64,000 nt of DNA from Bacillota bacterium (GCA_021797775.1 JAJZZC010000004.1:1-64000), one strand, 5' to 3'; positions 49,076-59,674 are shown, counted from the stretch's first letter. Numbers and translations: made by a program. Notes: generated by a model from the letters alone, not told the origin.

Positions 49076-49546
49076 ATGTTCGGACGTTACTCCGAGCGGG
49101 TGCAGCGGGTGATCATTCTCGCGCAGGACGAGGCGCGCCGTCTTGGGACCAACTACGTGGGCACGGAGCATCTGCTGCTAGCGTTGCTGCGTGAAGGCAC
49201 GGGGATCGCGGCGCAGGCCCTGCAGAGCTTGGGCATTGACCTGCAAGCAGCGCGCGGCGAGATCGAACAGGCCGTCGGCCGCGGGACCGCGCCAGCGGAC
49301 GGTGAGGTGCAGTTTACTCCACGGGGCAAGAAGGTGATCATGGAACTCGCCATCGACGAGGCACGCCGGCTCGGGCACGCCTACGTGGGGACCGAGCACC
49401 TGCTGCTGGGGCTGATCCGCGAAGGGGCATCCGCGGCCGGCCGGCTGCTGGAGGCCAAGGGAGCGGACCTGGAGCGCGTCCGTCACGAGGTGCAGAGACT
49501 CCTGGCTTCCCCCGGGCCAGCGCCTGAGGCGCCGTCGACCGAGTAA
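49076..49546 (+). CDS. Stand-alone Clp N-terminal (ClpC-type) double-repeat protein
   Basis: FGRYSERVQRVIILAQDEARRLGTNYVGTEHLLLALLREGTGIAAQALQSLG and second repeat AIDEARRLGHAYVGTEHLLLGLIREGAS; no AAA domain. Confidence 0.88.
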   Translation: MFGRYSERVQRVIILAQDEARRLGTNYVGTEHLLLALLREGTGIAAQALQSLGIDLQAARGEIEQAVGRGTAPADGEVQFTPRGKKVIMELAIDEARRLGHAYVGTEHLLLGLIREGASAAGRLLEAKGADLERVRHEVQRLLASPGPAPEAPSTE

Positions 49547-49813
49547 CCGGTCGGAGACGCGGCGGTGAAGACGCTGGAGGCGATGCCCGGTGACGGATGC
49601 CCCCCTGCCCTCGGTACGATCCGCAGCCCCCCCCGGCGCCGCCCCACGCCAACCGCCGCACCCGCATGCCACTCCCTCCAGCGACGCGGCAAGGGCCTGG
49701 CACACCCTAACCCGGACGTCGACACAGTCCTTGACGCATGTGCTGGCGACATGTTCAATTGTCGGTAAGGGCTAGGGCTCAACCTCTCGCAGCGTTGGGG
49801 GGGACGATGACGG

Positions 49814-50185
49814 ATGCCGCCCGCGCGCCGGGTCTGGCGGGTGCATAACGTGACCCACGGGCAGGACCTGGCGGGCGCGGCGGGCCTGGCCCGCGGCTTC
49901 TGGCAACGCGCGCACGGCCTGCTCGGGCGCCGGGGGCTGGCCCGGGGCGAAGGCCTGATCATCCGGCCCTGCGACAGCGTGCATACGTTGGGGATGCGCT
50001 TTCCGCTCGACGCGCTGTACGTGGACGGGGGCCCTGAGGGCGGCAAGGTCCTCCGGGTCTGCCGCCTCCCCCCTTGGCGCGTGGGACCATGGGTCCGAGG
50101 CGCGCGCACCGTGGTGGAACTGCCGGCGGGGGCTGCTGGCAACACGCGCCCCGGCGACGAACTGCGCTGGGAGGAGGCGCCTTGA
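49814..50185 (+). CDS. DUF192 family protein
   Basis: ARGFWQRAHGLLGRRGLARGEGLIIRPCDSVHTLGMRFPLDALYVD...VVELPAG. Confidence 0.8.
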   Translation: MPPARRVWRVHNVTHGQDLAGAAGLARGFWQRAHGLLGRRGLARGEGLIIRPCDSVHTLGMRFPLDALYVDGGPEGGKVLRVCRLPPWRVGPWVRGARTVVELPAGAAGNTRPGDELRWEEAP

Positions 50186-50334
50186 GGTGCTGGCGCTCTC
50201 GGCCGGACGAGGAACACGTCACTCACGGCAGGGGCGCTTTGGCGGACGGCCCTTGCCGGCACGGGCGGCGCTCGCCGCCCTCCAGCCCCCCGGGAAGCGG
50301 TAGGCGCGGGCCGGGCGGCAAACGCCCGCCCCCG

Positions 50335-51741
50335 CTACCGGGCCACCGGTGGTGGCGCGGCATGCAAGAGGCGGGCCAGCGGCAGGGCCACCAGCACGTT
50401 CTGCGCCCCCCCGGCCACGAGCAGCGTCTTGCCCACCACCACCGGCGCCGGGCTGGCACAGGGAATGGCCAGGTAGTTCGCGTCCGACTCGGCCGGCCGC
50501 TGGCCGATGCGCAGGTAACCCTCCAGGGCGCCGCTGGCCCGATTCAAGGCGTACAGCCGCCCCGCGGAGACGGCGTAAACGTGATGCTCCGTCACGGCGG
50601 GCGCGGCCCGGACCGACACGGGCAGGGGGCTGTGCCAGATCGTCTGGCCCGTGGCTGCCGACAGGGCCCAGAGGCCGTGGAGCACCGGCGAGCCCACGTA
50701 GGCCACACCACCCGCCACGCTGGTGACGCCCGCCTCCTCGCCCCCGTGGTAGTTGGGGGCACCGGCGCCCAGGGTGCGCTGCCAGACGAGCAGCCCGGTG
50801 GACAGGCGGACCGCCAGTTCCATCACCGTCTGGGTCGAGGAGCCCTCCGGCACCTGCAGGTAGGCGATGCCGCCGACCACCGACGGGCTCAGGTCGTCGG
50901 GCCCGCCCCAGGCCCCCGGGATCGGTACGGTCCAACGGATGCGGTGGGTCTGCAAATCCACCGCGTAGAAGGACGGCGCGCCCGCCCAGACACCACCGAA
51001 GACGGCAAGCCCGCCGGCGATGGCTGGCGAGGACATGCTCGTCACCGCGCCCTCATGCAGTTTCCACAAGAGGCGTCCGGTCGCCGCGTCCACGGCGTAG
51101 AAGTAGCCACCGCCCGTCGGTTCGTAGAGCACCCCGCCCGCGTACGCCGGGGTGGGCATCGCCTCGCCGACCGTGGGAAATGTCCAGAGGAGACGCCCTG
51201 AGCGCGCATCCAAGGCATAGAGGGCACTGGGACCCGTGCCGCGCACGCGCGCGGCCCCCGTGCCGGTGTATCCCTTGTTGCCTGAACTGAAGAACACCCG
51301 TCCGCCGACGACCAGTGGCTCGCTCATGACCTGGTTGTCCGCCTGGAAGGACCATATCTCGCGCCCGCTGGCCACGTTGACGGCGTACACCCGGTGGTCC
51401 ATCGAACCGAAGTACGCGACGCCCCGTACGATGGCGGGCGCGGCCACGATGCTGCCCCCCGTGGGCAAGCGCCACGACGCGGCCAGCGAAGCCGCCCGCG
51501 CCCCGCTGACCGGCACCACCGGATTGCGGTCGGCGGCGCCCTGCAGGGTCGTCCAGGCCGACGGCCCCGCCCCCGCGGGCGGCGCAGCCTGCGCCCCCTT
51601 GGCGACCAGCACCACGGCCATGGCGACGGCCAGCGCGCCCACGGCCGCCACCACGGGCCGCAGGCGCGGCCACACGGCCAGCCCACCCGTCAACATCCCA
51701 CTCTGCCGAACGGGCTCGGTTTCCCCCCGCGCCACGGACAT
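50335..51741 (-). CDS. PQQ-like beta-propeller repeat protein, secreted/anchored
   Basis: GVAYFGSMDHRVYAVNVASGREIWSFQ, ALYALDARSGRLLWTFPT, YFYAVDAATGRLLWKLH, GLWALSAATGQTIWHS. Confidence 0.88.
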   Translation of the reverse strand: MSVARGETEPVRQSGMLTGGLAVWPRLRPVVAAVGALAVAMAVVLVAKGAQAAPPAGAGPSAWTTLQGAADRNPVVPVSGARAASLAASWRLPTGGSIVAAPAIVRGVAYFGSMDHRVYAVNVASGREIWSFQADNQVMSEPLVVGGRVFFSSGNKGYTGTGAARVRGTGPSALYALDARSGRLLWTFPTVGEAMPTPAYAGGVLYEPTGGGYFYAVDAATGRLLWKLHEGAVTSMSSPAIAGGLAVFGGVWAGAPSFYAVDLQTHRIRWTVPIPGAWGGPDDLSPSVVGGIAYLQVPEGSSTQTVMELAVRLSTGLLVWQRTLGAGAPNYHGGEEAGVTSVAGGVAYVGSPVLHGLWALSAATGQTIWHSPLPVSVRAAPAVTEHHVYAVSAGRLYALNRASGALEGYLRIGQRPAESDANYLAIPCASPAPVVVGKTLLVAGGAQNVLVALPLARLLHAAPPPVAR

Positions 51742-52039
51742 CCCCCGCCCTGCCCTCGGCTTCTGACCGAGCGAACACACACCGACATGCCCACTCCATG
51801 CGGCACCGGAAGGGGACGCTGCTGGCGCGGGGCCGGCGTCCCAGCGGCGTAGCCTGCGGGACTTCCCAGCGTTGCCGCCCGTCCGGTCGCCGCCCGCCGC
51901 ATGCGCCCTGGCCCGCTTGCCCCCGCCGCGCACGCGCGGGGCCGCGCCGGGGCGCAGTGAACGCCCAGGCACATGCAGCCTACCCTGCCCGCCCCGTGGC
52001 GGCAAGGGCACGGTGGCCGGCCCGCCTCAGCCGGCGTGG

Positions 52040-52308
52040 GCGGCGACCGCAGATCAGGCAGCACTATGGCAGGCGTGGTACCTTCCCGACGCCGAGCAGG
52101 CCGAAAACAGCGGCCGCGTGAGCGGATCGCCGAACTGGAGCCACGCTGGCCGGACGCCGCAGCGAGCCTGCACGAAGCGCTGGCGGAGACCCTGGTCTAT
52201 CAGCAACGCGGCCTCCCCGCCGAGCTCGCCAACGCGCTGGGGACCACCGAGCGCATCAAGATCGCCGCCCTGGCCGCCACGACCGCCGAGTGGTACCGGG
52301 CGCCCTCG
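52040..52308 (+). pseudogene. IS256/mutator-type transposase C-terminal fragment, frameshifted
   Basis: ADQAALWQAWYLPDAEQAE in one frame then ERIAELEPRWPDAAASLHEALAETLVYQQRGLPAELANALGTTERIKIAALA in another; resembles the mutator-family (..E..LT....P.E..R.L.TTN.IE) C-terminal motif. Confidence 0.6.
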
Positions 52309-52777
52309 TTACCGAACCAGCCCTTCCGCCAGGACGCCACCCTAGACGGCCGGCTCCGGTTAGGATCCACGGTTGGCCGACACCGCCCAACAAGGCCCGC
52401 GCCTCGGCCCTATCGTTTCGGGTACAACCGTCGTCTGAAAGGCTGTGGAGGCGCAGGGGACAGGAGGGTGTAGCGGCTCACCGCAAATGCGTGGAAACCG
52501 CTCAGGGTGGGGGCGAGGGACGGCGCCCCAGCCATACGAGCCTATCCTTGGGCGACAAGGTGTCTGATCCTGGCCGCAGTCCCGCAGCGGCGAGACCCAG
52601 GCGGTGACCTCCTCCGCCTTGCGCTTCAACCTGAATCTCGCAGTGTCAGGCGGGCGCCGCCGCGCAGAAGGAGCCGGCGACGCGAGCGGGTGAGGTCGTG
52701 GTCAGGGGCCAGCCCCTCGGCACCAAGGCGACCGGCCGCCCCTTTCCGAAAGTCAGGTTCAACGGCACCACGCTGCC

Positions 52778-54745
52778 TCATGTCTCGACCTCGACCACCG
52801 CCCCGGAAGGCAACGCCGCCCCGTTCTCGCCGGTAAGCGCCGCGGCCGCCCGCCGCCCCCGCCCGGAACCCCGCTCGCTGGGGGTGGCGAACTGCTCCCG
52901 GTAGAGGCGCGCGTAGAGGGCGTCCTTCTCTAACAGCTCCGCGTGCGCGCCGACCGCGCGCACCCGGCCGGCTTCCATCACGACGATCTGATCGGCCGCG
53001 AGGATCGTGGACAGCCGGTGGGCGATGACCAGCGCGGTGCGGCCCTGCAAGAGCGTTTCCAGGGCGGCCTGGATGCGCCGCTCGGCGAGGGAATCGAGCG
53101 AACTCGTGGCCTCGTCGAGCAACACGATGCGCGGGGCGCGCAGCAGCACGCGCGCGATGGCCAGCCGCTGCTTCTCCCCGCCGGAGAGGCGGTAGCCGCG
53201 CTCCCCCACCACGGTGTCGTAACCGTCGGGCATGGCGGCGATGACATCGTGGATCTGCGCCGCCTCGCAGGCGGCCTCCACCTGCTCCCGGGTCGCGTCG
53301 GGACACGCGTAGAGCAGGTTGTGGAGCAGCGTGTCATGGAACAGGAAGGGCTCTTGCGGCACCAGCCCGATGGCGTCGTGCAGCGATTGCAGGCGAAAGG
53401 CGCGTAGGTCGACCCCGTCCAGCGTCACCCGGCCGGTCGTCGGGTCGTGAAAGCGCGGCACAAGGTGCAGCGTGGTCGTCTTCCCCGCGCCGCTCGGACC
53501 GACCAGCGCACAGAGCGCCCCGGCCGGCACCGTGAAGCTCAGGCCCTGGAGGGCCGCGGCCCCCTCCGGGGCGCCCTCCGAGCCCAGGGCGCCCTCCGCG
53601 GTGCGCGCGTGCGCCTTGGGGTAGGTGAACCCTACGTCCTCAAAGGTCAACGCCCCCCCCACCTCGGCGGCTACCAGCGCCCGCGGCCCATCGCGCACCT
53701 CGGGCTCGCGGTCGAGCAGCGTGTAGATACGCCGGTAGAGGGCCACGGAGGTCAGGATGTTGACGTGCAATTGCGCCAGGGTGGAGAGCGGGTTGTAGAG
53801 GCGTCCGAGGTAGGCCGTGAAGGCCACGATGACCCCGATCTGCAGGCGTCCGTGGATCACGAGCCAGCCACCGTACCCCCAGAGCAGGGCCGGGCCCACG
53901 GCGGAGAACAGGCTCAGCCACATGAACAGCCAGCGGCCCACGAGGCTCTGGCGCACCGACAGGTCGCGCACCTCGCTGTTGACGCCGGAGAAACGCTCCA
54001 CCTCGTAGGTCTCGCGGCCGAAGGCCTTGACCAGCATGGCGCCGCTGACGCCCAGCGTCTCGGTGAGCTGCGCGGTCAGGCGCGCCAGGGCCTGCTGGAT
54101 ACGGCGCTGGATGTCCTGGCGGATGTGGCCCACGCGCTGCGTCGGCAGCACAAAGGCCGGGACCACGACCAGCGCCAGCAGCGTGAGTTGCCAGTTGAGG
54201 ACGAACATCACGACCAGCGTGCTGGCCAGCGTGAAGACGCTGGTCAGCAGGTTGACCAGGGTGGAGGTGACCACCGTCTGAATACCGTTCACGTCGTTGG
54301 TCACGCGCGAGACCAGTTCACCGGAGCGGGTGGCGGTGAAGAACTGCAGCGGTTGGCGGTGCAGGTGGCGGAAGAGGGAGAGGCGGAAGTCGGCCATCAC
54401 GCGCTGGCCGATCCAGTTGCTGCCCCAGTTCTGGGCAACCGTCAGCAGGCCGGAGATGATCGCGATGCCCACGACCCCCGCCGTCAGGCGCACGATCAGG
54501 GCCATGTGGCGCTGCCCGATGCCCCGGTCGATGATCTCCTTGGTGAGCAGCGGCGGGACCACGCCGAGGACCGCGATGATGAGGATCAGCGCCGCGACGC
54601 CCAGGGACTGCCAACCGTAGGGCGCAAAGGCGCTGACGGCACGGCGCACCACCGCGGCGTCGAAGCGCTCCCCCTTGGCCTGCTCCCGCAGTTCCCAGTT
54701 GCCGTGCCCGCCGCCCATGCCCATGCCGCGCCCCACGGTCACCAC
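52778..54745 (-). CDS. ABC transporter ATP-binding/permease protein (multidrug/lipid exporter type)
   Basis: VGPSGAGKTTTLHLVPRFHDPTTG, LSGGEKQRLAIARVLLRAPRIVLLDEATSSLD. Confidence 0.93.
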   Translation of the reverse strand: MVTVGRGMGMGGGHGNWELREQAKGERFDAAVVRRAVSAFAPYGWQSLGVAALILIIAVLGVVPPLLTKEIIDRGIGQRHMALIVRLTAGVVGIAIISGLLTVAQNWGSNWIGQRVMADFRLSLFRHLHRQPLQFFTATRSGELVSRVTNDVNGIQTVVTSTLVNLLTSVFTLASTLVVMFVLNWQLTLLALVVVPAFVLPTQRVGHIRQDIQRRIQQALARLTAQLTETLGVSGAMLVKAFGRETYEVERFSGVNSEVRDLSVRQSLVGRWLFMWLSLFSAVGPALLWGYGGWLVIHGRLQIGVIVAFTAYLGRLYNPLSTLAQLHVNILTSVALYRRIYTLLDREPEVRDGPRALVAAEVGGALTFEDVGFTYPKAHARTAEGALGSEGAPEGAAALQGLSFTVPAGALCALVGPSGAGKTTTLHLVPRFHDPTTGRVTLDGVDLRAFRLQSLHDAIGLVPQEPFLFHDTLLHNLLYACPDATREQVEAACEAAQIHDVIAAMPDGYDTVVGERGYRLSGGEKQRLAIARVLLRAPRIVLLDEATSSLDSLAERRIQAALETLLQGRTALVIAHRLSTILAADQIVVMEAGRVRAVGAHAELLEKDALYARLYREQFATPSERGSGRGRRAAAALTGENGAALPSGAVVEVET

Positions 54746-54757
54746 CCCCGTTCCCCG

Positions 54758-55231
54758 TCACGAGCCCTCGCCACCGCCCCGCTCCCCGCCCCCCGCGACC
54801 AGCACGGTCGCGAGCATGCGGGCCAGGGCGACCCGGTCCTCGGCGCCCAACGGGGCGAGGAGTTCGACCAGTGCCTGGCGCCGTTGGCGCGCCCAGCGGC
54901 GCACCGCCTCCGCCCCTTGCGGCGCCAAGGCCACGGTGACGATGCGCTGGTCCTCGCTGCCGCGGGTGCGGCAGACAAACCCCGCGGCCTCCAGCCGGCG
55001 GGTGGCCACAGTGACGGTGGCGCTGGTGACGCCGAGCTCACGGGCCAGCGTGGACACGGGCAGCGGCCCGCAACGCTCCAGGCGGCGGAGCAGGAAGTAC
55101 TGCTCCGCCGTCACCTCGCCGCGCCGCGCCGGGTGCGACCGCCTCCGCCAGACGCGCCAGAGCTCCCACAGCCCCTCCGCCAGATTCTCCGCCGCATCCG
55201 GGGCCGTGTCGGACGACATAATCTTGATCAT
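54758..55231 (-). CDS. MarR family transcriptional regulator
   Basis: EVTAEQYFLLRRLERCGPLPVSTLARELGVTSATVTVATRRLEAAGFVCRTRGSEDQRIVTVALAPQG; operonic with ABC exporter. Confidence 0.88.
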   Translation of the reverse strand: MIKIMSSDTAPDAAENLAEGLWELWRVWRRRSHPARRGEVTAEQYFLLRRLERCGPLPVSTLARELGVTSATVTVATRRLEAAGFVCRTRGSEDQRIVTVALAPQGAEAVRRWARQRRQALVELLAPLGAEDRVALARMLATVLVAGGGERGGGEGS

Positions 55232-55250
55232 ATGGTATTTCGTCTATCAA
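55224..55250. promoter_or_regulatory. Candidate promoter/operator of MarR-ABC operon
   Basis: AT-rich patch TTGATCATATGGTATTTCGTCTATCAA with TTGAT...ATCAA dyad at the marR start codon. Confidence 0.4.
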
Positions 55251-55618
55251 TGGGAGTGCCGGCGGGGCGGGAGCGGGCCGTGCGCCGGGCCGCGGCGTTC
55301 GCGCCAGACGCAGGCGGCCTCAGCGACACGGGTTGGCAGTGGAGCGCGACATCCCGGGGCGACGGTGGCTCGGGGAAGCCCCTCCGAGCACCGCCACCGT
55401 GGGCGCCCCATCCCATTCCGCGGCCGCCGCGGTGGCGGGCACCGGGGGGCGCCCCGGAAGGCCGCCCGCGTCGCGGCGTCGAAGCGGCACGCGCTCGGGC
55501 CACGGCGGTCCAGCGACGGAGCGGGGCAGGCCGCCCGCATCGCGCGCCGGGGGTCGGCCGCCGAAACCGCGCAGGCCCGCGACATGGCGCTGGGGCGCTT
55601 TCCGGGGGTGGCGGCGCT

Positions 55619-56602
55619 ATGGCCCAGCACAACGTCCTGGTGACGGCCCGCGCCTTCTATACGTTCCCGGAGGCGACGGCGCCGCTGGCGGGGCTCGATG
55701 TAGCGTTGCGGCGCGCCGGCCGCTTCGGCCCCCTGGCCGAAGCGGAGCTGATCGAGGCCCTGCGGGGCTGCGGCGCCGTGATCGCATCCAGCGATCCGTA
55801 CACCGAGCGCGTTTTCGCGGCGTGCCCCGACCTGCGCGTCGTGGCCCGCGCCGGGGTGGGCGTCGACGCCGTCGACCTGGGCGCGGCCACGCGGCACGGG
55901 GTCGTGGTGACGATCACCCCCGGGCCCATCGCGGAAACCGTCGCCGACTATGCCTTCGCCTTGCTCTTAGCGAGCGCGCGCCGCGTGCCCGAGGCGGCAG
56001 AGGCCCTGCGCCGTGACGGTTGGGCCCGCGAGTTCCTGGGCGGCGACGTCTATGGCAGGTGCCTCGGCGTGGTCGGCATGGGGGCCATCGGTTCGGGCGT
56101 CGCCCGGCGCGCGCGAGGATTCTCCATGCGCGTCTTGGGCTATGACCCCGCGTTGAGCCCGCCGCAGATCACGGAGCGGGGCGCGGAGCCGGTGCCCCTG
56201 GATCGGCTGCTGGCCGAGGCGGATTTCGTCACGCTGCACGCCAGCCTGTCAGCCGGGAGCAGGCACCTCCTCGGGGCGCGCGAATTGGCGGCCATGAAAC
56301 CGTCCGCGTACCTGATCAATACGGCGCGGGGCGGCCTGCTCGACAGCGCGGCACTGGTCCAAGCCCTCAAGGCCGGGCATCTGGCGGGGGCCGCCCTGGA
56401 CGCCTACGAAGACGAACCCCTGCCCGCGGACGACCCGCTGCGGCGGGCCCCACGCTGCCTGCTCACGCCGCACGTCGCCTTCAGCACGCGCGCCACGACG
56501 CTGGACATGGCGCGGCGCGCGGCCGCGGCGGTGGCCGACGTGCTCAGCGGCCGCAGGCCCACGGGCGCCACCGTGGTGAATCCCGAGGTGTTCGCGCGGT
56601 AG
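55619..56602 (+). CDS. D-3-phosphoglycerate dehydrogenase-like 2-hydroxyacid dehydrogenase
   Basis: VVARAGVGVDAVDLGAATRHGVVV, GVVGMGAIGSGVARRARGFSMRVLGYDP, MKPSAYLINTARGGLLDSAALVQAL; ATG 55619. Confidence 0.9.
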   Translation: MAQHNVLVTARAFYTFPEATAPLAGLDVALRRAGRFGPLAEAELIEALRGCGAVIASSDPYTERVFAACPDLRVVARAGVGVDAVDLGAATRHGVVVTITPGPIAETVADYAFALLLASARRVPEAAEALRRDGWAREFLGGDVYGRCLGVVGMGAIGSGVARRARGFSMRVLGYDPALSPPQITERGAEPVPLDRLLAEADFVTLHASLSAGSRHLLGARELAAMKPSAYLINTARGGLLDSAALVQALKAGHLAGAALDAYEDEPLPADDPLRRAPRCLLTPHVAFSTRATTLDMARRAAAAVADVLSGRRPTGATVVNPEVFAR

Positions 56603-57064
56603 CGGCGCACGGCGCGGGCCATCCGGAGACCAGCGCTGGCAGCCGGGCCAGGGCGTCGGGCGACACGGCCTCAGCCGCCTAGAGCCGCGCGGTGAAGTAC
56701 GGCGAACCCCGGCGGCGCGCGGCGCGCTGGCGGGATTCAAGGCGACCGGCCTCCGCCGTGAGGCAGCTGGCGCGGCAGGGTGGACGGTGGACGACGCCGC
56801 GGGCTGGCTTTGCGGGCCGGCCCGGAGAAGGCGGCGTCTCCCCCCGTGGCGCTGGCGCGGCGGGCGGGGGGCACGCCCTGCGGCGGCCTGTGGCCGGGAC
56901 GCGACCGGGCCACAGCCGGCTGACGGATGAGGGGAGCGGTGGAGCGGCCACAGGCTGTGGCACGGAGTGGGGCGTGGGGCGCGGCGCCGCGCGCGGGGCA
57001 CAACGGGGCGCGAGCACGCGCGACGGTGTCGCGCCGTTTGGGTGGAGAACGGAGGCGGGAAGCG

Positions 57065-57859
57065 GTGCACGAGAACCCAGTGAAACGGAAACTGCGGGCG
57101 GGGCAGGCGTGCGTGGGCACGTGGCTGAACCTGGACAGCGTGTTCGCGGCGGAGGTCCTGGCGGTGAACGGGGCCGACTGGCTCGTCATCGACATGGAGC
57201 ATTCGCCCTTCGCCTGGGAGACCGTATCGCACATGATCGGCGTCATTGCCCACCGCGGTGGCGTCCCCATGGTGCGCGTCCCGTTCAACAGTCTGGAGAA
57301 CATTAAGCGCGTGCTGGACATGGGGGCTTACGGCATCGTCGTTCCCATGGTCAACAGCGTGGCCGAGGCCGAGGCCGCCGTACGCGCGGCCCTGTACCCG
57401 CCGCGAGGCGTGCGCAGCGTGGGCGGCTTCCTGCGCGCCGCGCGCTTCGACGCCAGCGCGGCGGAATACCTGGCGCGGGCCAACGATGAGATCGTGGTCG
57501 TCATCCAGGCGGAGCACCGCCTGCACCTGGAGCGCGCGGCCGAGATCGCCTCGGTGCCCGGGGTGGATGCCGTGTTCATCGGCCCGAACGATATGGCCGC
57601 CTCGCTGGGCCTTGCAGCCACCGGACCCGAGATGGAACCGCACTTCGCGCGGGTGCTCGCGGCCTGCCAGGCGGCGGGCGTGGCGCCGGGCATCCACGCC
57701 GGTGACGGCGCCGCGGCCCACCGGCGCATCGCCCAGGGCTTCCGCTTCGTCGCGGTCGGCAACGACGCGGGGATCCTCGAACGCTACGTGGCGGCGGAAC
57801 TGCGGGTCGCGCGCGCGGGCGGGGCCGTGGTGCCGGCGGGCGCGGGCGCGGCGGAGTAA
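57065..57859 (+). CDS. HpcH/HpaI family aldolase
   Basis: GTWLNLDSVFAAEVLAVNGADWLVIDMEHSPFAWETV, MVRVPFN, IKRVLDMGAYGIVVPMVNS; GTG 57065. Confidence 0.92.
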   Translation: MHENPVKRKLRAGQACVGTWLNLDSVFAAEVLAVNGADWLVIDMEHSPFAWETVSHMIGVIAHRGGVPMVRVPFNSLENIKRVLDMGAYGIVVPMVNSVAEAEAAVRAALYPPRGVRSVGGFLRAARFDASAAEYLARANDEIVVVIQAEHRLHLERAAEIASVPGVDAVFIGPNDMAASLGLAATGPEMEPHFARVLAACQAAGVAPGIHAGDGAAAHRRIAQGFRFVAVGNDAGILERYVAAELRVARAGGAVVPAGAGAAE

Positions 57860-58285
57860 CAGTCCCGCCGCGCGGGCTTGGGGCACGGGACCGGGATCTG
57901 CGGCGGGGCCGCGTTTGCGGCGCGGCCGGCCGCCACGCTCGGGCGGCGGCCTGGCTCGCGCCGGCACCGTGTCCACGCGCGCCGCCAGCCTGGAGGTACA
58001 GACGCCCCGGTAGCGAGGTGCGGCTTGCGCGGACCCTGGGCGGGTCCCGTCGCCCACGCGCGGGCCGCGGGGGTCGCAGGACGAGGACTGGAGCTGCCCT
58101 TTCGCCACGACGACCCCGTCGGCGTCGGGTGCCCCGGCGGCGCGCGACGGGAAGGTCCCGACGGACGCCGGCCGGCCCGCCATGGGCCCGTGGGCACCGA
58201 CCCGGGGAAAGGGGGGACACGCCTGACCGCGAGACGCGCGGCCGACCGGGTGACGGCCGGGCCGGCGTACGCGCCAGGCAGCACG

Positions 58286-59224
58286 ATGGCGCGTCGATCC
58301 CCGACAAGCCCGCCGCACGGATTTGCGCTGTCGGCGGCGGACGACCGCCTGCTCCGGTCCGCCCCGCCGGCTGAGACGCTGCGCTGGGTGGAGCGCGTGG
58401 TGGGCGGCGGGGCGCGTGTGCGCGGCGTGGGCGCCCTCGCTGGCGGCACGTCTTCCGCCGTCCACGCGGTGACCTTGGACGATGGGCAGGGCGCCGTCCG
58501 GGAATGCGTCCTACGCCGGTTCGTCCGGGCCGATTGGCAGGCGGAGGAACCGGGGCTCGCGCAACGCGAGGCGGCCGCCCTGGCGATCGCGGGGAGATCC
58601 AACGTGCCCGTCCCGCGACTGGTCGCCTTCGACGGAGACGCGAGGGAGACTGACGTGCCGGCCGTGCTGACGACGCGCCTGCCTGGGTCGGTGGCGTGGA
58701 GCGCCGCCGATCTGCCCACCTTCCTGGCGCGGTTGGCGGAGCCGCTCCCTTCCATTCACGCCGTCCCCGTGCCGGCCGCCGCCGGCATCCCGGACTACCG
58801 CCCGTACGCCCTCGACCTGCAACGCCCCCCCCGCTGGGCCACCCTCCCGCGCGTGTGGGAGCGGGCCATCGAGGCGCATGCGGGACCGCCGCCCCGCGCG
58901 GGGCACGCGTTCATCCATCGCGACTACCACCCGGGCAACGTGCTGTGGGCCGACGGCGCGGTCGCCGGTGTGGTCGACTGGGTGGCGGCCAGCGTCGGGG
59001 TGCCCGAAGCCGACGTGGGACACTGCCGGGTCAACCTGTACGACCGCTTCGGCAGAGAGGCGGCCGATGCGTTCCTGGCCCTGTACCAGGCCGCGTCGGG
59101 CCGATCCGACTACCACCCGTACTGGGACATCGTGGCCGCCATCGGCGGCATGGACGCCGCCTACGAGGAGCGCCCGCATCCCGAAGACGAGCGGTTCCTG
59201 GCCGCGGCCGTGGCGCGTCTGTAG
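58286..59224 (+). CDS. Aminoglycoside-phosphotransferase-like (APH) kinase family protein
   Basis: AFIHRDYHPGNVLWADGAVAGVVDWVAASVGVPEADVGHCRVNL; ATG 58286. Confidence 0.88.
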   Translation: MARRSPTSPPHGFALSAADDRLLRSAPPAETLRWVERVVGGGARVRGVGALAGGTSSAVHAVTLDDGQGAVRECVLRRFVRADWQAEEPGLAQREAAALAIAGRSNVPVPRLVAFDGDARETDVPAVLTTRLPGSVAWSAADLPTFLARLAEPLPSIHAVPVPAAAGIPDYRPYALDLQRPPRWATLPRVWERAIEAHAGPPPRAGHAFIHRDYHPGNVLWADGAVAGVVDWVAASVGVPEADVGHCRVNLYDRFGREAADAFLALYQAASGRSDYHPYWDIVAAIGGMDAAYEERPHPEDERFLAAAVARL

Positions 59225-59382
59225 GGGACCGCGCGAGAACGCCGCGCGCGGCCGCCACAATCAGGGGGCCTCTATATTGGGGGCGATGCACGACGGGTGT
59301 ATTGCCGGTACCATGGTGTAGTACTGTCCTTAGCACTGGTAGCGACTGGAGAAGGAAGAGGTTGTGAAGGAATGGTCACGCC

Positions 59383-59674
59383 TCCGGCAAGAGGCGTCTT
59401 GCCAGCCACCCGTCGATGACCGGTTTCCACTGTTCCATCTTCTCTATGGCGCCGGCCGCGGCTTCGCCGGCCGCATCCGTGGCCTCTCCTCGACCACGTA
59501 GTCCGAGGCCGCTACCTTGTTCACCGTCTTGCGGCTCACGTGCAGGCTCCGTGCGACCGTCCGCTTGGAAATTCCCTCCTCTGCCATCGTTCGGATAGCA
59601 TGGATGTCGGGCACTCTCAGCAACTCCTTGTCTCCTTGGTGGGTGGGTTTACCAAGCCCTCGCCACCAAGGCAA
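59383..59674 (-). pseudogene. IS21-family IstA transposase N-terminal fragment, frameshifted
   Basis: ELLRVPDIHAIRTMAEEGISKRTVARSLHVSRKTVNKVAASDYVVEERPRMRPAKPRPAP then, in another frame, AIEKMEQWKPVIDGWLARRLLPEA. Confidence 0.75.

Noticed and set aside
53447-56602. 1051-aa plus-strand ORF
   Set aside because: Only the 3' part (from 55619) is a real protein (PGDH-like); the rest is antisense to the ABC exporter and MarR genes and stays open because of GC bias.
56249-58465. 738-aa minus-strand ORF
   Set aside because: Antisense shadow of the PGDH-like, HpaI aldolase and phosphotransferase genes; low-complexity Arg/Pro/Ala composition, no domain.
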